In this document: positions 9,479 through 20,689 of the stretch, piece after piece
How positions within the stretch are numbered: the first letter of the stretch is position 1
Layout of the letters: each line of letters begins with the position of its first letter
Origin: Alphaproteobacteria bacterium
Lineage (GTDB): Bacteria; Pseudomonadota; Alphaproteobacteria; Rhodobacterales; Rhodobacteraceae
Direction: 5' to 3'
DNA: 64,000 nucleotides
NCBI GenBank assembly: GCA_030431485.1
Contig: JAUIIR010000003.1
Coordinates: 87,422-151,421, forward strand
Notes under the pieces: generated by a model
What the model was told of the DNA's origin: nothing
Databases searched by the model: none
The model's input: only the letters and a program-made list of their open reading frames with translations
Position numbers and translations under genes: made by a program

Positions 9479-10164
9479 GACGAACCCTTTTCGACAGTGG
9501 TCAGTAGCGTCCTAGCTGCGGCTTGCTCTGCCTGACGCTTGGAGCCGGCCTTCGCCGTTGCGGTCTGGCCATCTTCGAGTCGGACTTCAATGACAAAGAC
9601 CGGAGCATGATCCGGGCCTTCGCGCGAAAGCTCGACATAACTCGGCGGCGGCATGGCGCGAGCCTGTGCCCATTCTTGCAACGCGGTCTTGGCGTCGCGG
9701 GCATCTTCTTTGACGGTTCCGATCCGGTCACCCCAAAGACGCAGAACCAACGATTTGGCCGCGTCGAAACCGGCATCAAGATAAACAGCCGCGATGACCG
9801 CTTCCATTGCGTCGCCCAAGAGCGCCTGCTTGCGGCGACCGCCAGACATCATTTCAGATCGCCCAAGTTTGAGCGAGTCGCCCAATTCTATTTCACGAGC
9901 TACGTCCGCGCAGGCTTCTTTGCGGACCAGAGCGTTGAAACGCGGCGCAAGCTGCCCTTCCGTCGCAGCCTTGTCTTCGGCCAGCAGGGCTTCGGCCATA
10001 ACCAGTCCAAGCACACGGTCACCCAGAAATTCAAGTCGCTGATTGTCTTGGCGGTTGGCCCCGGCGCGCGATGAATGTGTCACAGCGCGCAGCAGGAGTT
10101 CGGGGCGTTCGAACCGATGCCCCAAACGCGTGCACAGAGCCTGAAGGTCCGCCGAGAGTTTCAC
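9475..10164 (-). CDS. rnc: Ribonuclease III
   Basis: [20 protein letters not shown] signature and C-terminal dsRBD; likely GTG start at 10164 overlapping the lepB stop (TAGTG). Confidence 0.94.
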   Translation of the reverse strand: MKLSADLQALCTRLGHRFERPELLLRAVTHSSRAGANRQDNQRLEFLGDRVLGLVMAEALLAEDKAATEGQLAPRFNALVRKEACADVAREIELGDSLKLGRSEMMSGGRRKQALLGDAMEAVIAAVYLDAGFDAAKSLVLRLWGDRIGTVKEDARDAKTALQEWAQARAMPPPSYVELSREGPDHAPVFVIEVRLEDGQTATAKAGSKRQAEQAAARTLLTTVEKGSS

Positions 10165-11000
10165 TACTCGATCTTCTCGAAGAAGCGGTCGCCGCGCCAT
10201 GTCCAGAAGAACAACATGGAAGACCCGGCGGACGAGAACATGACCCGGTTGGCCTTGCCAACGAGGTTCTCGAAGGGAACGAAGCCAACACCGCCGGCGA
10301 CGCTGGGGACCCGGCTGTCAGACGAGTTGTCGCGGTTGTCGCCCATCATGAAGTAATGGCCTTCGGGCACAGTATACACAGGCGTGTTGTCCGAGCCTTG
10401 TGTACCGATGTTCAGAATTGAATGGGTCCGGCCATTTGGCAGGGTTTCGGCAAATCGCTCTTTGATGCAAATGCCGCCAGTGCCAACCGGGCCGTTCGCG
10501 CAGCGTGGTCGCAGGCCTTGGGGACCCTGCGGCGCAGCAGTTTCTTCAAAGTCGGGTTGCGGTGCCAATTCGACGGCGGTTCCGTTGATATGAAGCACGC
10601 CGCGGATCATCTGTACCTCGTCGCCCGGCAGGCCGATCACGCGTTTGATAAAATCGCGGCCGGTGACCGGATGGCGGAATACAGCCACATCGCCACGTTC
10701 GGGTTCGGAACCAAAGAGACGGCTGTTATCGCCATCGGCCCAGCCGCACAGATCCTTGGCGTCGATATCAATGCCGAAATTTGGCAGGTAGAGCGAAGGG
10801 CATGAGGCGTAGGAATAGCCGTAGGACATCTTATTGACGAAGAGAAAATCTCCGATCAGCAATGTGTCCTTCATGGAGCCAGATGGAATCCAGAAGGGTT
10901 GGAAAAACAAGGTGCGGAAGACACCGGCGATCAGGAGCGCGTAGACAATGGTTTTGATTGTCTCAACGAGTCCGCCGCTTTTCTTGGATTCAGACGCCAT
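10164..11000 (-). CDS. lepB: Signal peptidase I
   Basis: [26 protein letters not shown]...[25 protein letters not shown]...[12 protein letters not shown]. Confidence 0.95.
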   Translation of the reverse strand: MASESKKSGGLVETIKTIVYALLIAGVFRTLFFQPFWIPSGSMKDTLLIGDFLFVNKMSYGYSYASCPSLYLPNFGIDIDAKDLCGWADGDNSRLFGSEPERGDVAVFRHPVTGRDFIKRVIGLPGDEVQMIRGVLHINGTAVELAPQPDFEETAAPQGPQGLRPRCANGPVGTGGICIKERFAETLPNGRTHSILNIGTQGSDNTPVYTVPEGHYFMMGDNRDNSSDSRVPSVAGGVGFVPFENLVGKANRVMFSSAGSSMLFFWTWRGDRFFEKIE

Positions 11001-11071
11001 TTCTCTGCCTTCCGCTCGATTGTCCTGCGCTACATGAGCGGGGGCGGCGCGGGTGTCAAGCCGAGTGGACG

Positions 11072-11470
11072 CTACTTGGGTCGCGCCTCGATCAGTACTG
11101 TGGCTTGCGCCCAAGGGTGGTCGTCGGTCAGCGTGACGTGGATGATGGCTTCATGTCCCGGTGGTGTCAGTTCGTCCAAGCGTTTCTTGGCCCAGCCGGT
11201 GACGTCCATGATCGGTTGGCCAGTATTCAGGTTGCGGACTGACATATCTTTCCACGCAATGCCCATGCGCAATCCGGTGCCAAGCGCTTTCGAACACGCT
11301 TCTTTCGCTGCCCAGCGTTTGGCGTAGGTGCCTGCAATGTCACGGCGACGCTCGGCTTTGCGTTGTTCGGTTTCGGTAAAGACGCGATTGCGGAACCGGT
11401 CGCCGAACCGATCAAGCGTCGCCGCAATCCGTTCGATATTCGCCAGATCGGTTCCGATGCCGATGATCAT
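11072..11470 (-). CDS. acpS: Holo-[acyl-carrier-protein] synthase
   Basis: [36 protein letters not shown]...[18 protein letters not shown]. Confidence 0.95.
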   Translation of the reverse strand: MIIGIGTDLANIERIAATLDRFGDRFRNRVFTETEQRKAERRRDIAGTYAKRWAAKEACSKALGTGLRMGIAWKDMSVRNLNTGQPIMDVTGWAKKRLDELTPPGHEAIIHVTLTDDHPWAQATVLIEARPK

Positions 11471-12951
11471 GAGCCGACTCCATTTGCAGCAAAGAGTGGG
11501 AAACTGACGCCGAGCGCCCAAGCCAGAATGAGTCCAAGCGCAACGCCCGCCAGCAATGGCCCTGCGCGTTTTCCAAATGCACGGCCCATCGCGCCGTGGA
11601 CAAAGAAAAACAGAACGATCACCGGTGCAATGATCAGCAAAAAGAACAATCCCTCCAGATCAAGTGCCACGGCAATGCCCAGTGAGACAAAGAGCGCCAC
11701 GCGCGCCGCGATACGGCGACAGATTGATGCTTTCCAGACAAGTTGCGCATCAGCGATCATGAATGGGACCGAGCCAATGACCAAGGCCGCAATGATCGGT
11801 AGGCGTTCTGCTATGGGAAAGAAGTTCGCGCCATAGCGGTCCAGAGCAAACCCAAACACGCCGATTCCCCAAGCGAGCAACGCCACGAGCGCCAGCGTGA
11901 AGGGGACAATTCCGATCCAGCCAAGTGAAAATTGCCCCCAAAGCCAGCGTTGCATGGCAAGGCTGAACAGGCCGAATACGCCAAGGTGAATGGCAAGGTA
12001 GTCAGCCACCAAAACGGGCAGAACCCCGAAATTCAGCGGCAGCGCGATGAGGGGCGTAAGAACGGCAGGCACGATCAACGTGCCAAGAAATCGCAGGACG
12101 CCGGGTTGGTGGCTGGGTGGCAGGGGGACTTCTGGTACCACAAGCCGTACCAGAAGCGAGGCCAGAACTGTGATTGACGCCATCAACGCAAGAAACGCCC
12201 AGCCAGTCGGCGGTGCTGATGCGAGCGTATCCCGCTTATATGCCCGGTTCAGCCAGTCGAGCGCCGCAAGACGCCCTGCGCGGGATTGCAGGATGGCAAC
12301 ATGCTCGGTCCACGGCGCGATGATTGCTGCGCGGGTCACGTCACCCCGTACCACAGTCTCTCCTTCCTGCGCGTCCGGGTCGACCATCTGGAGAGCGCTT
12401 ACACCAAATTTCCGCAGATGCTGTTCCCACTGACCCGCAATCAGCAGCATGTCTTTCGGCCGGTCCTCTGTCACCGCTTGGGAAAAGGCGGAGAGCAGGA
12501 CCAGCGGTCCAGTGTCTGCTTCTAAAGCCACGCGGATCAATACGTCCGTCGCCATGGAGTGGCCCAGCAAGGCAACCGGCGTTCCATCTGCGACATCGTC
12601 GATCACCGCGCGGGTCTGGTCCATCAGAAGGCGGGTTGTGCCCTCGATCCGGGTGACATCGCCAGACATTGGCACCGGATGTGCTCCGTGACCTTCGAAG
12701 TCGAACATGTGCACCCGGTATCCCGCCTGCGCGAGCGTCACGCCATAGGCTTGCATCATTTCGCGCGACCCGGCGAACCCGTGGGCGATGACCACATGCG
12801 GCCCATCCGCTCCCTTACGTGCTAGAGTTGTTACCGGGGTCTGTCCCACGATCCGATCGGTAAATGTCACTCCGGTCCGTGCGACTTCGAGTATAAGGAT
12901 TGACAGACCCGCGATCAGGATTGCCAGATAGGTCAGGAGCGGGCGGGCCAT
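11467..12951 (-). CDS. Alpha/beta hydrolase fused to a polytopic membrane domain
   Basis: N-terminal [20 protein letters not shown] and [16 protein letters not shown] (hydrolase nucleophile elbow), followed by about 7 hydrophobic segments. Confidence 0.75.
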   Translation of the reverse strand: MARPLLTYLAILIAGLSILILEVARTGVTFTDRIVGQTPVTTLARKGADGPHVVIAHGFAGSREMMQAYGVTLAQAGYRVHMFDFEGHGAHPVPMSGDVTRIEGTTRLLMDQTRAVIDDVADGTPVALLGHSMATDVLIRVALEADTGPLVLLSAFSQAVTEDRPKDMLLIAGQWEQHLRKFGVSALQMVDPDAQEGETVVRGDVTRAAIIAPWTEHVAILQSRAGRLAALDWLNRAYKRDTLASAPPTGWAFLALMASITVLASLLVRLVVPEVPLPPSHQPGVLRFLGTLIVPAVLTPLIALPLNFGVLPVLVADYLAIHLGVFGLFSLAMQRWLWGQFSLGWIGIVPFTLALVALLAWGIGVFGFALDRYGANFFPIAERLPIIAALVIGSVPFMIADAQLVWKASICRRIAARVALFVSLGIAVALDLEGLFFLLIIAPVIVLFFFVHGAMGRAFGKRAGPLLAGVALGLILAWALGVSFPLFAANGVGS

Positions 12952-12960
12952 ACTGTTACG

Positions 12961-13713
12961 TCAGGCCCTTGCGGCATCCATAAGGCGACGCATTTCCGCG
13001 ATAGCCGGACCAAGGCCTCGAAACACCGACTCTCCAATCAGGAAGTGACCGATGTTCAGCTCCATCACCTCGGGGAAAGCGGCCACAGGTGTGACGGTGT
13101 CGTAGGTCAACCCGTGACCAGCGTGGACCTCAAGCCCCAACGAATGCGCATAGGCTGACATCTCACGCATCATTTCCAATTCGCGGTCACGGATTTCGAA
13201 ATTCCCTTCGGCATGGGCGTCGCAATAGGCCCCGGTATGCAGTTCGATAACCTGCGCACCAATGCGGTGGGCCGCCGTGATCTGGCGTTCATCGGCCCCG
13301 ATGAAAATCGACACGCGGCATCCGGCTTCGCGCAGGGGTGCAATGTAGCCTGCCAGCTTGTTCTCCTCGCGCGCGACTTCAAGTCCGCCTTCGGTGGTCC
13401 GTTCCTCGCGCTTTTCGGGGACGATACAAACCGCATGCGGTTTGTGGCGCAGGGCGATCTTCTGCATCTCGTCGGTTGCGGCCATCTCGAAATTCAACGG
13501 CACGCGCAACGTGTCCATCAAGCGGTCGATGTCACTGTCGATGATATGGCGGCGATCTTCGCGCAGATGGGCCGTGATGCCGTCGGCCCCGGCTTCTTCG
13601 GCCAAATGTGCAGCCCGCACCGGATCAGGAAGGTCGCCTCCGCGCGCATTGCGCAGGGTGGCCACATGGTCGATATTCACACCGAGCCGCAAGCGGCCTG
13701 CAAAGTCAGTCAT
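12961..13713 (-). CDS. pdxJ: Pyridoxine 5'-phosphate synthase
   Basis: [50 protein letters not shown]. Confidence 0.96.
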   Translation of the reverse strand: MTDFAGRLRLGVNIDHVATLRNARGGDLPDPVRAAHLAEEAGADGITAHLREDRRHIIDSDIDRLMDTLRVPLNFEMAATDEMQKIALRHKPHAVCIVPEKREERTTEGGLEVAREENKLAGYIAPLREAGCRVSIFIGADERQITAAHRIGAQVIELHTGAYCDAHAEGNFEIRDRELEMMREMSAYAHSLGLEVHAGHGLTYDTVTPVAAFPEVMELNIGHFLIGESVFRGLGPAIAEMRRLMDAARA

Positions 13714-13739
13714 TCTCGCCTCCATTCTTGAGGCTGAAC

Positions 13740-14393
13740 CTAGTCTGCCGCTTGTCCGTCGTCAGCCTGTTTCTTCTTTTTCTTTAAGGACGCCAATTTA
13801 ACTTTGAGTACGCCCTTGCGGCGGTTCTGATACGCACGGATCAAGGGAACAGACAGGTAGTAGCAAATCAGGCCGCAGATGATGCCGGGCAGGATGCCTC
13901 CGACGAGCCAGGGAAAGAACACTTCGTCGTAAAAGATACGCAGTCCTTCCCAATTTGCAGTCGAGTCGGTGAATATCGCAACAAGATTGCGCCAAAGGTC
14001 CTCGCCTGCCTTCGCAAACTTGTAACCGATGCTGCCATGACTGTGCCGGATTTCGCCCAGGCCCAGAAGCCAATACCCTGTTTGAAGTGATGCCACGCTG
14101 ATTGGCACATATGTCAGGGGATTTCCAAAGAAGGTTGAGAGAAGCGCAGCGAGAATGTTGCCGCGCATCACCCAAGCGATGATTGCGGCTGTCAGAAAGT
14201 GTAGACCGTAAAAGGGTGTGAACGTGGTAAGCACGCCTGCAAAGATGCCTCTGGCAATGCGTTCGGGCGGATCGGGCAAGCGGTGCAGGCGATGTTGGAC
14301 ATAGCGGGCTGCCCGAGTCCAGCCGCCGCGCGGCCAAAGAGCCTCACGGAGGGTGGTCAAGATCGACCGCCTGTCCCGCCGTTTGAATACCAA
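13740..14393 (-). CDS. DUF2062 domain-containing membrane protein
   Basis: [56 protein letters not shown]. Confidence 0.85.
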   Translation of the reverse strand: MVFKRRDRRSILTTLREALWPRGGWTRAARYVQHRLHRLPDPPERIARGIFAGVLTTFTPFYGLHFLTAAIIAWVMRGNILAALLSTFFGNPLTYVPISVASLQTGYWLLGLGEIRHSHGSIGYKFAKAGEDLWRNLVAIFTDSTANWEGLRIFYDEVFFPWLVGGILPGIICGLICYYLSVPLIRAYQNRRKGVLKVKLASLKKKKKQADDGQAAD

Positions 14394-14413
14394 CTCGCGT
14401 CCCTTCGAATTTC

Positions 14414-16552
14414 CTACTCGGCCGCAGCCACTTGTGTCGACAATGCCGGATCACGCCGCCGAACCACGGACGCTACATCACTTTCTGCTTCGAGCGCCGA
14501 CATGACTGCGTGCAGGTGGTTTGCATCGCTTAGGTCGATATCTACGAGCAGTTTGTAAAAGTCCGGCTTGCGATCCACAAAAATCAAATCCGAGATATTG
14601 GCCTTTTTTTCTCCGATCAATGTGCAAATCCGTCCCAGTACGCCAGCGTCGTTCCCAATCGTAAGTTCCAGCGAAACGGAATAGACCGGGGGGTGGTTCC
14701 CCGCCGCCCAGTGCAGATCAAGCCAACGTGATGGCTGGTCTTCGAATGCGGCCAATGCACCACAGTCGATTGAATGCACTGTCACGCCCCTGCCGCGCTG
14801 AACAATGCCGACAATCCGTTCTCCGGGGAGTGGCTGACAGCAGGGCGCACGGTCGAACGCCTGACCATGTTCAAGGCCAATCACAGCGCTTTTGGCCTCA
14901 ATGAAGTCGGACGGTTCCGGCGCCAGGTCAGGATAAACCGCTGCAACAACTTCCCGCGCCGAGATTTCAGCGCTTCCCAGACGCGCCAAAAGGTCTTGCG
15001 CATCCGCGACCCTGAGATTGCGCGCGGCCATCTCAAGGACTTTGTCGCTGGCTTTCTTGCCGACGTTTTCGAAGGCCGAGCGCGCCAGTTCGCGCCCCAA
15101 TTGCGCAAACCGTTCGCGCCCCGCTTCTCGTAACTCACGGCGGATCGCCGACTTCGCCTTGCCCGTTGTTGCAATATCCAGCCAGGTCGCCTGCGGTGTC
15201 TGACCTTCGGCTGTGACAATGTCCACGGATTGCCCGTTCTTCAACCGCGTCCAAAGCGGCACACGAATGCCGTCGACCTTTGCGCCAACGCAGGCGGACC
15301 CGATTCGGGTGTGGATCGCATAGGCAAAATCCAGAGGGGTCGCGCCGCGTGGAAGTTTGACCACATCGCCTTTGGGCGTGAAGCAAAACACCTTGTCCGT
15401 ATACATCTCGAGCTTGACCGCTTCGAGAAAGTCTTCGTGATCGTCCTCGCCATCGAACTGCTCGGTCAGAGAGGCTACCCATTTTGCCGGATCGACAGCG
15501 AACGGGTTCTCGCTGCGCACTCCATCGCGATAGGACCAATGAGCGGCAACACCTGTTTCAGCCACGTCATGCATTTGGCGGGTCCGGATCTGCACCTCGA
15601 CCCGTTTGCCATCGCGTCCGGAAACGGTGGTATGAATCGACCGATAACCGTTTGATTTTGGTTCGCTGATGTAGTCCTTGAACCGACCTGGAATCGCCCG
15701 CCAGCGCTGATGGATCACGCCTAGTGTTGCGTAACAATCTGCTTTGGTGCGGGTGATAATCCGAAAGCCATAAATGTCCGAGAGACGGGAAAACCCGATC
15801 TCTTTTTCCTGCATTTTGCGCCAGATCGAATACGGTTTCTTGGCGCGGCCGAAGACTTCGGCATTGATCCCGGCCTTTTCCAGTTCATTCCGCATGTCGC
15901 CTGTGATCCGGTGGATCACATCGCCAGTTTCCTTTTGCAGCGTGATGAAACGCCGGATAATGCTGGCGCGGCCTTCAGGGTTGAGCACCCGAAAGGCGAG
16001 GTCCTCAAGCTCTTCGCGCATCCATTGCATGCCCATGCGGCCCGCAAGGGGGGCATAGATGTCCATGGTTTCGCGCGCTTTCTGCACCTGCTTCTCCGGC
16101 CGCATCGCCTTGATCGTACGCATGTTGTGCAAACGGTCTGCCAACTTGACCAGGATGACCCGCAAATCCTTGGACATGGCCATGAAAAGTTTGCGGAAGT
16201 TCTCAGCCTGCTTCGTTTCGGAACTGGACAGCTGGAGATTGGTCAGTTTGGTGACCCCGTCCACGAGCATGGCGACTTCGCTTCCGAACCGCTCAGCAAC
16301 TTCGGAATAGGTGGATTTGGTGTCTTCGATCGTGTCGTGCAGCAGGGCTGTTATGATGGTCGCATCGTCCAGTTGCTGTTCGGTCAGGATCGCCGCAACT
16401 GCAACCGGATGCGAGAAGTAGGGCTCGCCCGAATGTCGGAATTGGCCCTCGTGCATTTCGCGGCCATAATCGTAGGCCGCGCGGATCAACGCTTCGTTGG
16501 TTTTGGGGTTGTAGTTGCGCACCAGCGCAACAAGGTCTTCAGCCGCGATCAT
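14414..16552 (-). CDS. Bifunctional (p)ppGpp synthetase/hydrolase (Rel/SpoT)
   Basis: HD hydrolase (ALLHDTIEDT), synthetase (KSNGYRSIHTTV...VEVQIRTRQMH), TGS and ACT domains. Confidence 0.96.
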   Translation of the reverse strand: MIAAEDLVALVRNYNPKTNEALIRAAYDYGREMHEGQFRHSGEPYFSHPVAVAAILTEQQLDDATIITALLHDTIEDTKSTYSEVAERFGSEVAMLVDGVTKLTNLQLSSSETKQAENFRKLFMAMSKDLRVILVKLADRLHNMRTIKAMRPEKQVQKARETMDIYAPLAGRMGMQWMREELEDLAFRVLNPEGRASIIRRFITLQKETGDVIHRITGDMRNELEKAGINAEVFGRAKKPYSIWRKMQEKEIGFSRLSDIYGFRIITRTKADCYATLGVIHQRWRAIPGRFKDYISEPKSNGYRSIHTTVSGRDGKRVEVQIRTRQMHDVAETGVAAHWSYRDGVRSENPFAVDPAKWVASLTEQFDGEDDHEDFLEAVKLEMYTDKVFCFTPKGDVVKLPRGATPLDFAYAIHTRIGSACVGAKVDGIRVPLWTRLKNGQSVDIVTAEGQTPQATWLDIATTGKAKSAIRRELREAGRERFAQLGRELARSAFENVGKKASDKVLEMAARNLRVADAQDLLARLGSAEISAREVVAAVYPDLAPEPSDFIEAKSAVIGLEHGQAFDRAPCCQPLPGERIVGIVQRGRGVTVHSIDCGALAAFEDQPSRWLDLHWAAGNHPPVYSVSLELTIGNDAGVLGRICTLIGEKKANISDLIFVDRKPDFYKLLVDIDLSDANHLHAVMSALEAESDVASVVRRRDPALSTQVAAAE

Positions 16553-16591
16553 CGGCGCCTCATTCTCATGCGGCCCGCATCGCGGCGGGCC

Positions 16592-16945
16592 TTAGCCTTG
16601 ACCCTGCGCCTCCATCAGAGCGCGGAGCAGCTTTTCTTCGGACAGATCATCATCCGCCGGCTTGTCGGGCTCAGCGCCCATAAGCAACGCCATCGCGTCT
16701 TCTTCCGGTTCGTCGACTTCAATCTGTGTTTGGTTCGATTCGATCAGACGCTCGCGTAGCTCGTCCGCCGACTGAGTTTCCTCTGCTATTTCGCGAAGCG
16801 CAACAACCGGGTTCTTGTCATTGTCGCGGTCTACCGTGATGGCAGCGCCGGCAGAGACTTCACGCGCACGATGCGCGGCAAGCATCACCAGTTCAAAACG
16901 ATTTGGTACTTTATCAACGCAATCTTCAACCGTCACGCGGGCCAT
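16592..16945 (-). CDS. rpoZ: DNA-directed RNA polymerase subunit omega
   Basis: [34 protein letters not shown]. Confidence 0.95.
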   Translation of the reverse strand: MARVTVEDCVDKVPNRFELVMLAAHRAREVSAGAAITVDRDNDKNPVVALREIAEETQSADELRERLIESNQTQIEVDEPEEDAMALLMGAEPDKPADDDLSEEKLLRALMEAQGQG

Positions 16946-17019
16946 GGGAACTCCAATTCATCGGGCAGCCTTCGAAGAGTTGTTAGATATCGCTCCGGAG
17001 ACGCGAATACAAGTCGATA

Positions 17020-17583
17020 TCAAACATCAAGCAAAACAATCTCAGCCAGAACGTCTGGCGAGAGTGCATCGCACATTTCCGACACGGTCTTTTTGAGGAC
17101 CGGGTGGCACCACTCTGCCGCAATGTCACGCAAAGGCACAAGCACAAAAGCTCGATCCTGCAATCTGGGGTGTGGCAATACCAGATCAGTGGGAGCTTCT
17201 TGGCGTTGGTCTTCCAGCGACAAAGTGCGCCAAGCCTCGTAGGTGGCAAGGTCCGGCAAGATCGAGTCGCCACAGGCGATCATGTCCAGATCAAGTGTGC
17301 GCATGCCCCAGCGCTCCAAACGCCTTCTGCCGTGGTTTGCTTCGATTTCATGAAGTTGTGCGAGCATATCTTTGGATGGCAGGTCAGACTTAAGATGCGC
17401 CGCTGCATTCACGTAATCGGGTCCTGCGCCTGCAGGAAAACAAGGTGTTTTGTAGAAGCCGCTGACTGCCTCTATCTGTATGTTATATTGAGACAATTCT
17501 CCGATCGCGCTCTCAAGGGTCTCCCTGGGGGACGTATTGCCGATGGGTAAATTCGCGCCCAGAGCGATCAAAAAGCTATTCAT
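17020..17583 (-). CDS. folK: 2-amino-4-hydroxy-6-hydroxymethyldihydropteridine diphosphokinase
   Basis: FLIALGANLP...ESAIGELSQYNIQIEAVSGFYKTPCFPAG...RWGMRTLDLDMIACG...LPHPRLQDRAFVLVPL. Confidence 0.93.
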   Translation of the reverse strand: MNSFLIALGANLPIGNTSPRETLESAIGELSQYNIQIEAVSGFYKTPCFPAGAGPDYVNAAAHLKSDLPSKDMLAQLHEIEANHGRRRLERWGMRTLDLDMIACGDSILPDLATYEAWRTLSLEDQRQEAPTDLVLPHPRLQDRAFVLVPLRDIAAEWCHPVLKKTVSEMCDALSPDVLAEIVLLDV

Positions 17584-17735
17584 AAATCTGTCACATATGC
17601 GAGAGTGTCCAAAAATCTCACCTTGCTATACGTTGTCAAACCATTAAATCACCGCTCGCGACTTTGCCGCATGCCATTGGATAGACCACTCCCAATTGCC
17701 GGTTTCGTCGCTGTTTTTTTCGAGAGGCTTAATTC

Positions 17736-18308
17736 ATGTTCTACAAAGACGAGCGTTTGGCGCTGTTCATTGATGGCTCAAATCTCTACGCGGCTGCGAA
17801 GTCGCTTGGTTTCGACATCGATTACAAATTGTTGCGCCAAGAGTTTGTACGGCGGGGCAAGCTGCTTCGTGCGTTCTACTACACGGCGTTGCTGGAAAAT
17901 GACGAATATTCGCCGATCCGGCCGCTTGTTGACTGGCTTCACTACAATGGCTTCAACATGCGTACGAAGCCAGCCAAGGAATACACGGACAGTCAGGGCC
18001 GTCGTAAAGTCAAAGGCAACATGGATATCGAACTGACGGTCGATGCCATGGAACTGGCGGACCACGTCGACCACATTGTGCTGTTTTCAGGCGATGGTGA
18101 TTTCAGGCCGCTGATTGAAAGCCTGCAACGCAAAGGCGTTCGCGTATCTGTTGTTTCGACGATCCGCAGCCAGCCGCCGATGATCGCCGATGAATTGCGT
18201 CGTCAGGCTGACAATTTCATCGAACTGGATGAGCTTCGTGACGTCATCGGTCGTCCGCCACGCGATCCCATGCCAGAGCGTCAACCGGTCGCTGCCGAAC
18301 AAAATTGA
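17736..18308 (+). CDS. NYN domain protein, LabA/DUF88 family
   Basis: RLALFIDGSNLYAAAKSLGFDIDYKLL...DHIVLFSGDGDFRPLIESLQRKGVRVSVVS. Confidence 0.88.
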   Translation: MFYKDERLALFIDGSNLYAAAKSLGFDIDYKLLRQEFVRRGKLLRAFYYTALLENDEYSPIRPLVDWLHYNGFNMRTKPAKEYTDSQGRRKVKGNMDIELTVDAMELADHVDHIVLFSGDGDFRPLIESLQRKGVRVSVVSTIRSQPPMIADELRRQADNFIELDELRDVIGRPPRDPMPERQPVAAEQN

Positions 18309-18333
18309 GCATTGAACCTGCCCCGGATGCCCC

Positions 18334-18771
18334 ATGTGGAGTGATCTGCTTGCGCTAAGCGGTCTCTTTATCGTGGCGTTTGGGGCGGCGACTATCCTTC
18401 CGTTCCAATCGGAGATTGTCTTTGTTGCGCTGCAATTGCAGGGCGACATTGCGATCGCCTTGATTGTGATCTTCGCAAGCGTTGGCAATATCCTTGGGTC
18501 CGGCCTGAACTATGCTTTGGGCCGCGTTCTGGAACGGTATCGGGGGCGAAAGTGGTTCCCAGTCTCGGAAGCGCAATTGAATCGCGCCCGTGAGTGGTAT
18601 CTCAAATGGGGTGTGTGGACGCTACTGTTCAGTTGGGCGCCGCTTGGGGATGCCCTGACTATAGTGGCAGGGGTTATGAGAACGAATGTCTGGCTGTTCT
18701 TTCTGCTGGTCAGTATCGCCAAAACAATTCGCTACATCGTTGTCGCAATGATCACGGCTGCGGCGTTCTGA
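18334..18771 (+). CDS. YqaA-like DedA/SNARE-associated inner membrane protein
   Basis: 146-codon polytopic protein: ALSGLFIVAFGAATILPFQSEIVFVALQLQGDIAIALIVIFASVGNILGSGLNYALGR. Confidence 0.75.
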   Translation: MWSDLLALSGLFIVAFGAATILPFQSEIVFVALQLQGDIAIALIVIFASVGNILGSGLNYALGRVLERYRGRKWFPVSEAQLNRAREWYLKWGVWTLLFSWAPLGDALTIVAGVMRTNVWLFFLLVSIAKTIRYIVVAMITAAAF

Positions 18772-20005
18772 CCGTCTTGGTATCGCGCGATAAAGGCATG
18801 TCTTTTGCCGCACGGCGGATCCCCACGCCCATCAAAAGGGTCACTGCGCAAAAGAAGCCCGCAACACCCAAAAATTGGGTTTCGATCCCGATACCCCGAT
18901 CGATCAGGACGCCGGTGAGGCCGGGACCAATCGCTGAGCCGAGCACCATGACCGCCGTTGCCATCGACTTGATCGAGCCGATATGGGCCGTGCCATAGAA
19001 GTCCGCCCAAAAGGCGTTGGGCAATGTCGAGTTGGCCCCAGATGTGATCCCAAGAAAGACAAAACCCAAGGCCAGAACGGCAGGGCTTTCCGACACAGCA
19101 AAGAGAATAAATGCCACGACCATTGGCAACTGGTAAAACGGAGTCAGCCGTGCAGTCCCCAGCCGGTCCAATGCCCAGCCCGACAGCACCATGGAGGATA
19201 TACCGACCACAGTGTAGATCGGGAAGAAACTGACAAAGACCAGATGTGACAGTCCTTTCACCTCCGAGATGTGTACCTGATGAAAGAAGAAGGCAGTGTT
19301 AAACGCGGAAGGACCGAGCACCGCAGGCACCATACACCAGAACAGAGGGTGTCGAAGAGCTTGCAGCCTGCTCCAATGCCGCCCGGACATTCCGACGGCG
19401 ACGTCTGTCTCGGCATGCGAGGCTGGTGTGCGCTCCTGTTTCAGCAAATGTGCAAGGAGGGGTAAGGCGCAGACGCAGATGGCGGCTCCCAATAACCAAA
19501 GGTTTTGCCACGCCATCATGGTCATGGCCGCGACCACGGCCATTGGGACCAGCGCTTCACCCAGCGCAAAGCCAAGCGAAGCAATGGAAAGGGCCTTGCC
19601 CCGGGTTGCCACAAACCAGCGGGCCATCGCGACCACAGCGATATGAGAACACATGCCTTGGCCGAAGAAGCGCAGCGCGAAAATAATGAATGGCAGCGCC
19701 CAGACCCAAGGATTGAAGGCCATCGCGATGCTGGCTGTCGCTAACCCGATGAGAACAATAGGGGCCAACACACGCACCCTGAACAGGTCGGTCAACCCAC
19801 CGGCCCAGACCATGAGCGCTGCCGAGGCCATCGTTCCCATCATGTAGATGCCGCCCCAGGCGCCGTGGCTCAGGCCAAAATTGTCACGGATTTCTCCGGC
19901 GAAGAGCGAAATGAAGTATGTCTGACCGAATGAAGACAAAAAAGTCAGCAAGGCACCTGTGCTCAGAAATGGCGCATTATCGCGGAGGTATTCGGTGAGA
20001 CGCAT
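18752..20005 (-). CDS. MFS transporter
   Basis: 12-TM MFS-like: MRLTEYLRDNAPFLSTGALLTFLSSFGQTYFISLFAGEIRDNFGLSHGAWGGIYMMGTMASA. Confidence 0.85.
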   Translation of the reverse strand: MRLTEYLRDNAPFLSTGALLTFLSSFGQTYFISLFAGEIRDNFGLSHGAWGGIYMMGTMASAALMVWAGGLTDLFRVRVLAPIVLIGLATASIAMAFNPWVWALPFIIFALRFFGQGMCSHIAVVAMARWFVATRGKALSIASLGFALGEALVPMAVVAAMTMMAWQNLWLLGAAICVCALPLLAHLLKQERTPASHAETDVAVGMSGRHWSRLQALRHPLFWCMVPAVLGPSAFNTAFFFHQVHISEVKGLSHLVFVSFFPIYTVVGISSMVLSGWALDRLGTARLTPFYQLPMVVAFILFAVSESPAVLALGFVFLGITSGANSTLPNAFWADFYGTAHIGSIKSMATAVMVLGSAIGPGLTGVLIDRGIGIETQFLGVAGFFCAVTLLMGVGIRRAAKDMPLSRDTKTVRTPQP

Positions 20006-20085
20006 GATATCGCCATGCCCCCAAGACGAAGATCTTGCAAGGCGCAAAGCGTTCGGTCGAGCGCAATACGCACCAGCGGGTGCTG

Positions 20086-20553
20086 TCAGGGAAGTTTGCG
20101 CGCGTTGATCTCGTTGTGGATTTCCTGAATCTCTGCGGGCCAGGTGCTTTTTATGTATCCGAGGACATTTGCAATCTCTTCGTCGGTCAGAACATCGCCA
20201 AAGCCAATCATGTTGGAACTATACGTTCCGCCGACAATCGCTTCTGTGCCTTCCTTAACGATCCGCATCAGCAACGCATTGTCATGGTGCCAGGTGTGAC
20301 CTGTTTCGTCATGCGGTGGCGCCGGCAAATACCCGTCCGCGTCGCGATCCTGCCAGTTGGGTTGTTGTCCTTCGAGGTTTGCACCATGGCAACTGGCGCA
20401 GTACTCTGCATAAAGCGCCGCTCCTGCCGCGACGCGCTGAGCATCGGCGTAGGGAAATTCCGGTTGGTCCGGGCTTTGTGTTCGCGCTGGCAACGCAACA
20501 AAGGCGACGGCCGCTGCGAGGCCCATTAAACAAATCGAGAGCGTTTTCTTCAT
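20086..20553 (-). CDS. Mono-heme c-type cytochrome
   Basis: Signal peptide; heme-binding YCASCHG; distal Met region. Confidence 0.88.
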   Translation of the reverse strand: MKKTLSICLMGLAAAVAFVALPARTQSPDQPEFPYADAQRVAAGAALYAEYCASCHGANLEGQQPNWQDRDADGYLPAPPHDETGHTWHHDNALLMRIVKEGTEAIVGGTYSSNMIGFGDVLTDEEIANVLGYIKSTWPAEIQEIHNEINARKLP

Positions 20554-20689
20554 TGTGAAAGCCTTGTGATACTGGCCGATGAGAGCACGCTACCTGCGCT
20601 GGAAGGTCAAATCACGGGTGGGTGAAGATTGCATTCCTCTGGAAACGAATGCTCCGAACCTTTAGGTGTAGGTCAAGACGGAGATAGCT

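Noticed and set aside
15911-16759. 282-aa plus-strand ORF
   Set aside because: Antisense to the Rel/SpoT gene.
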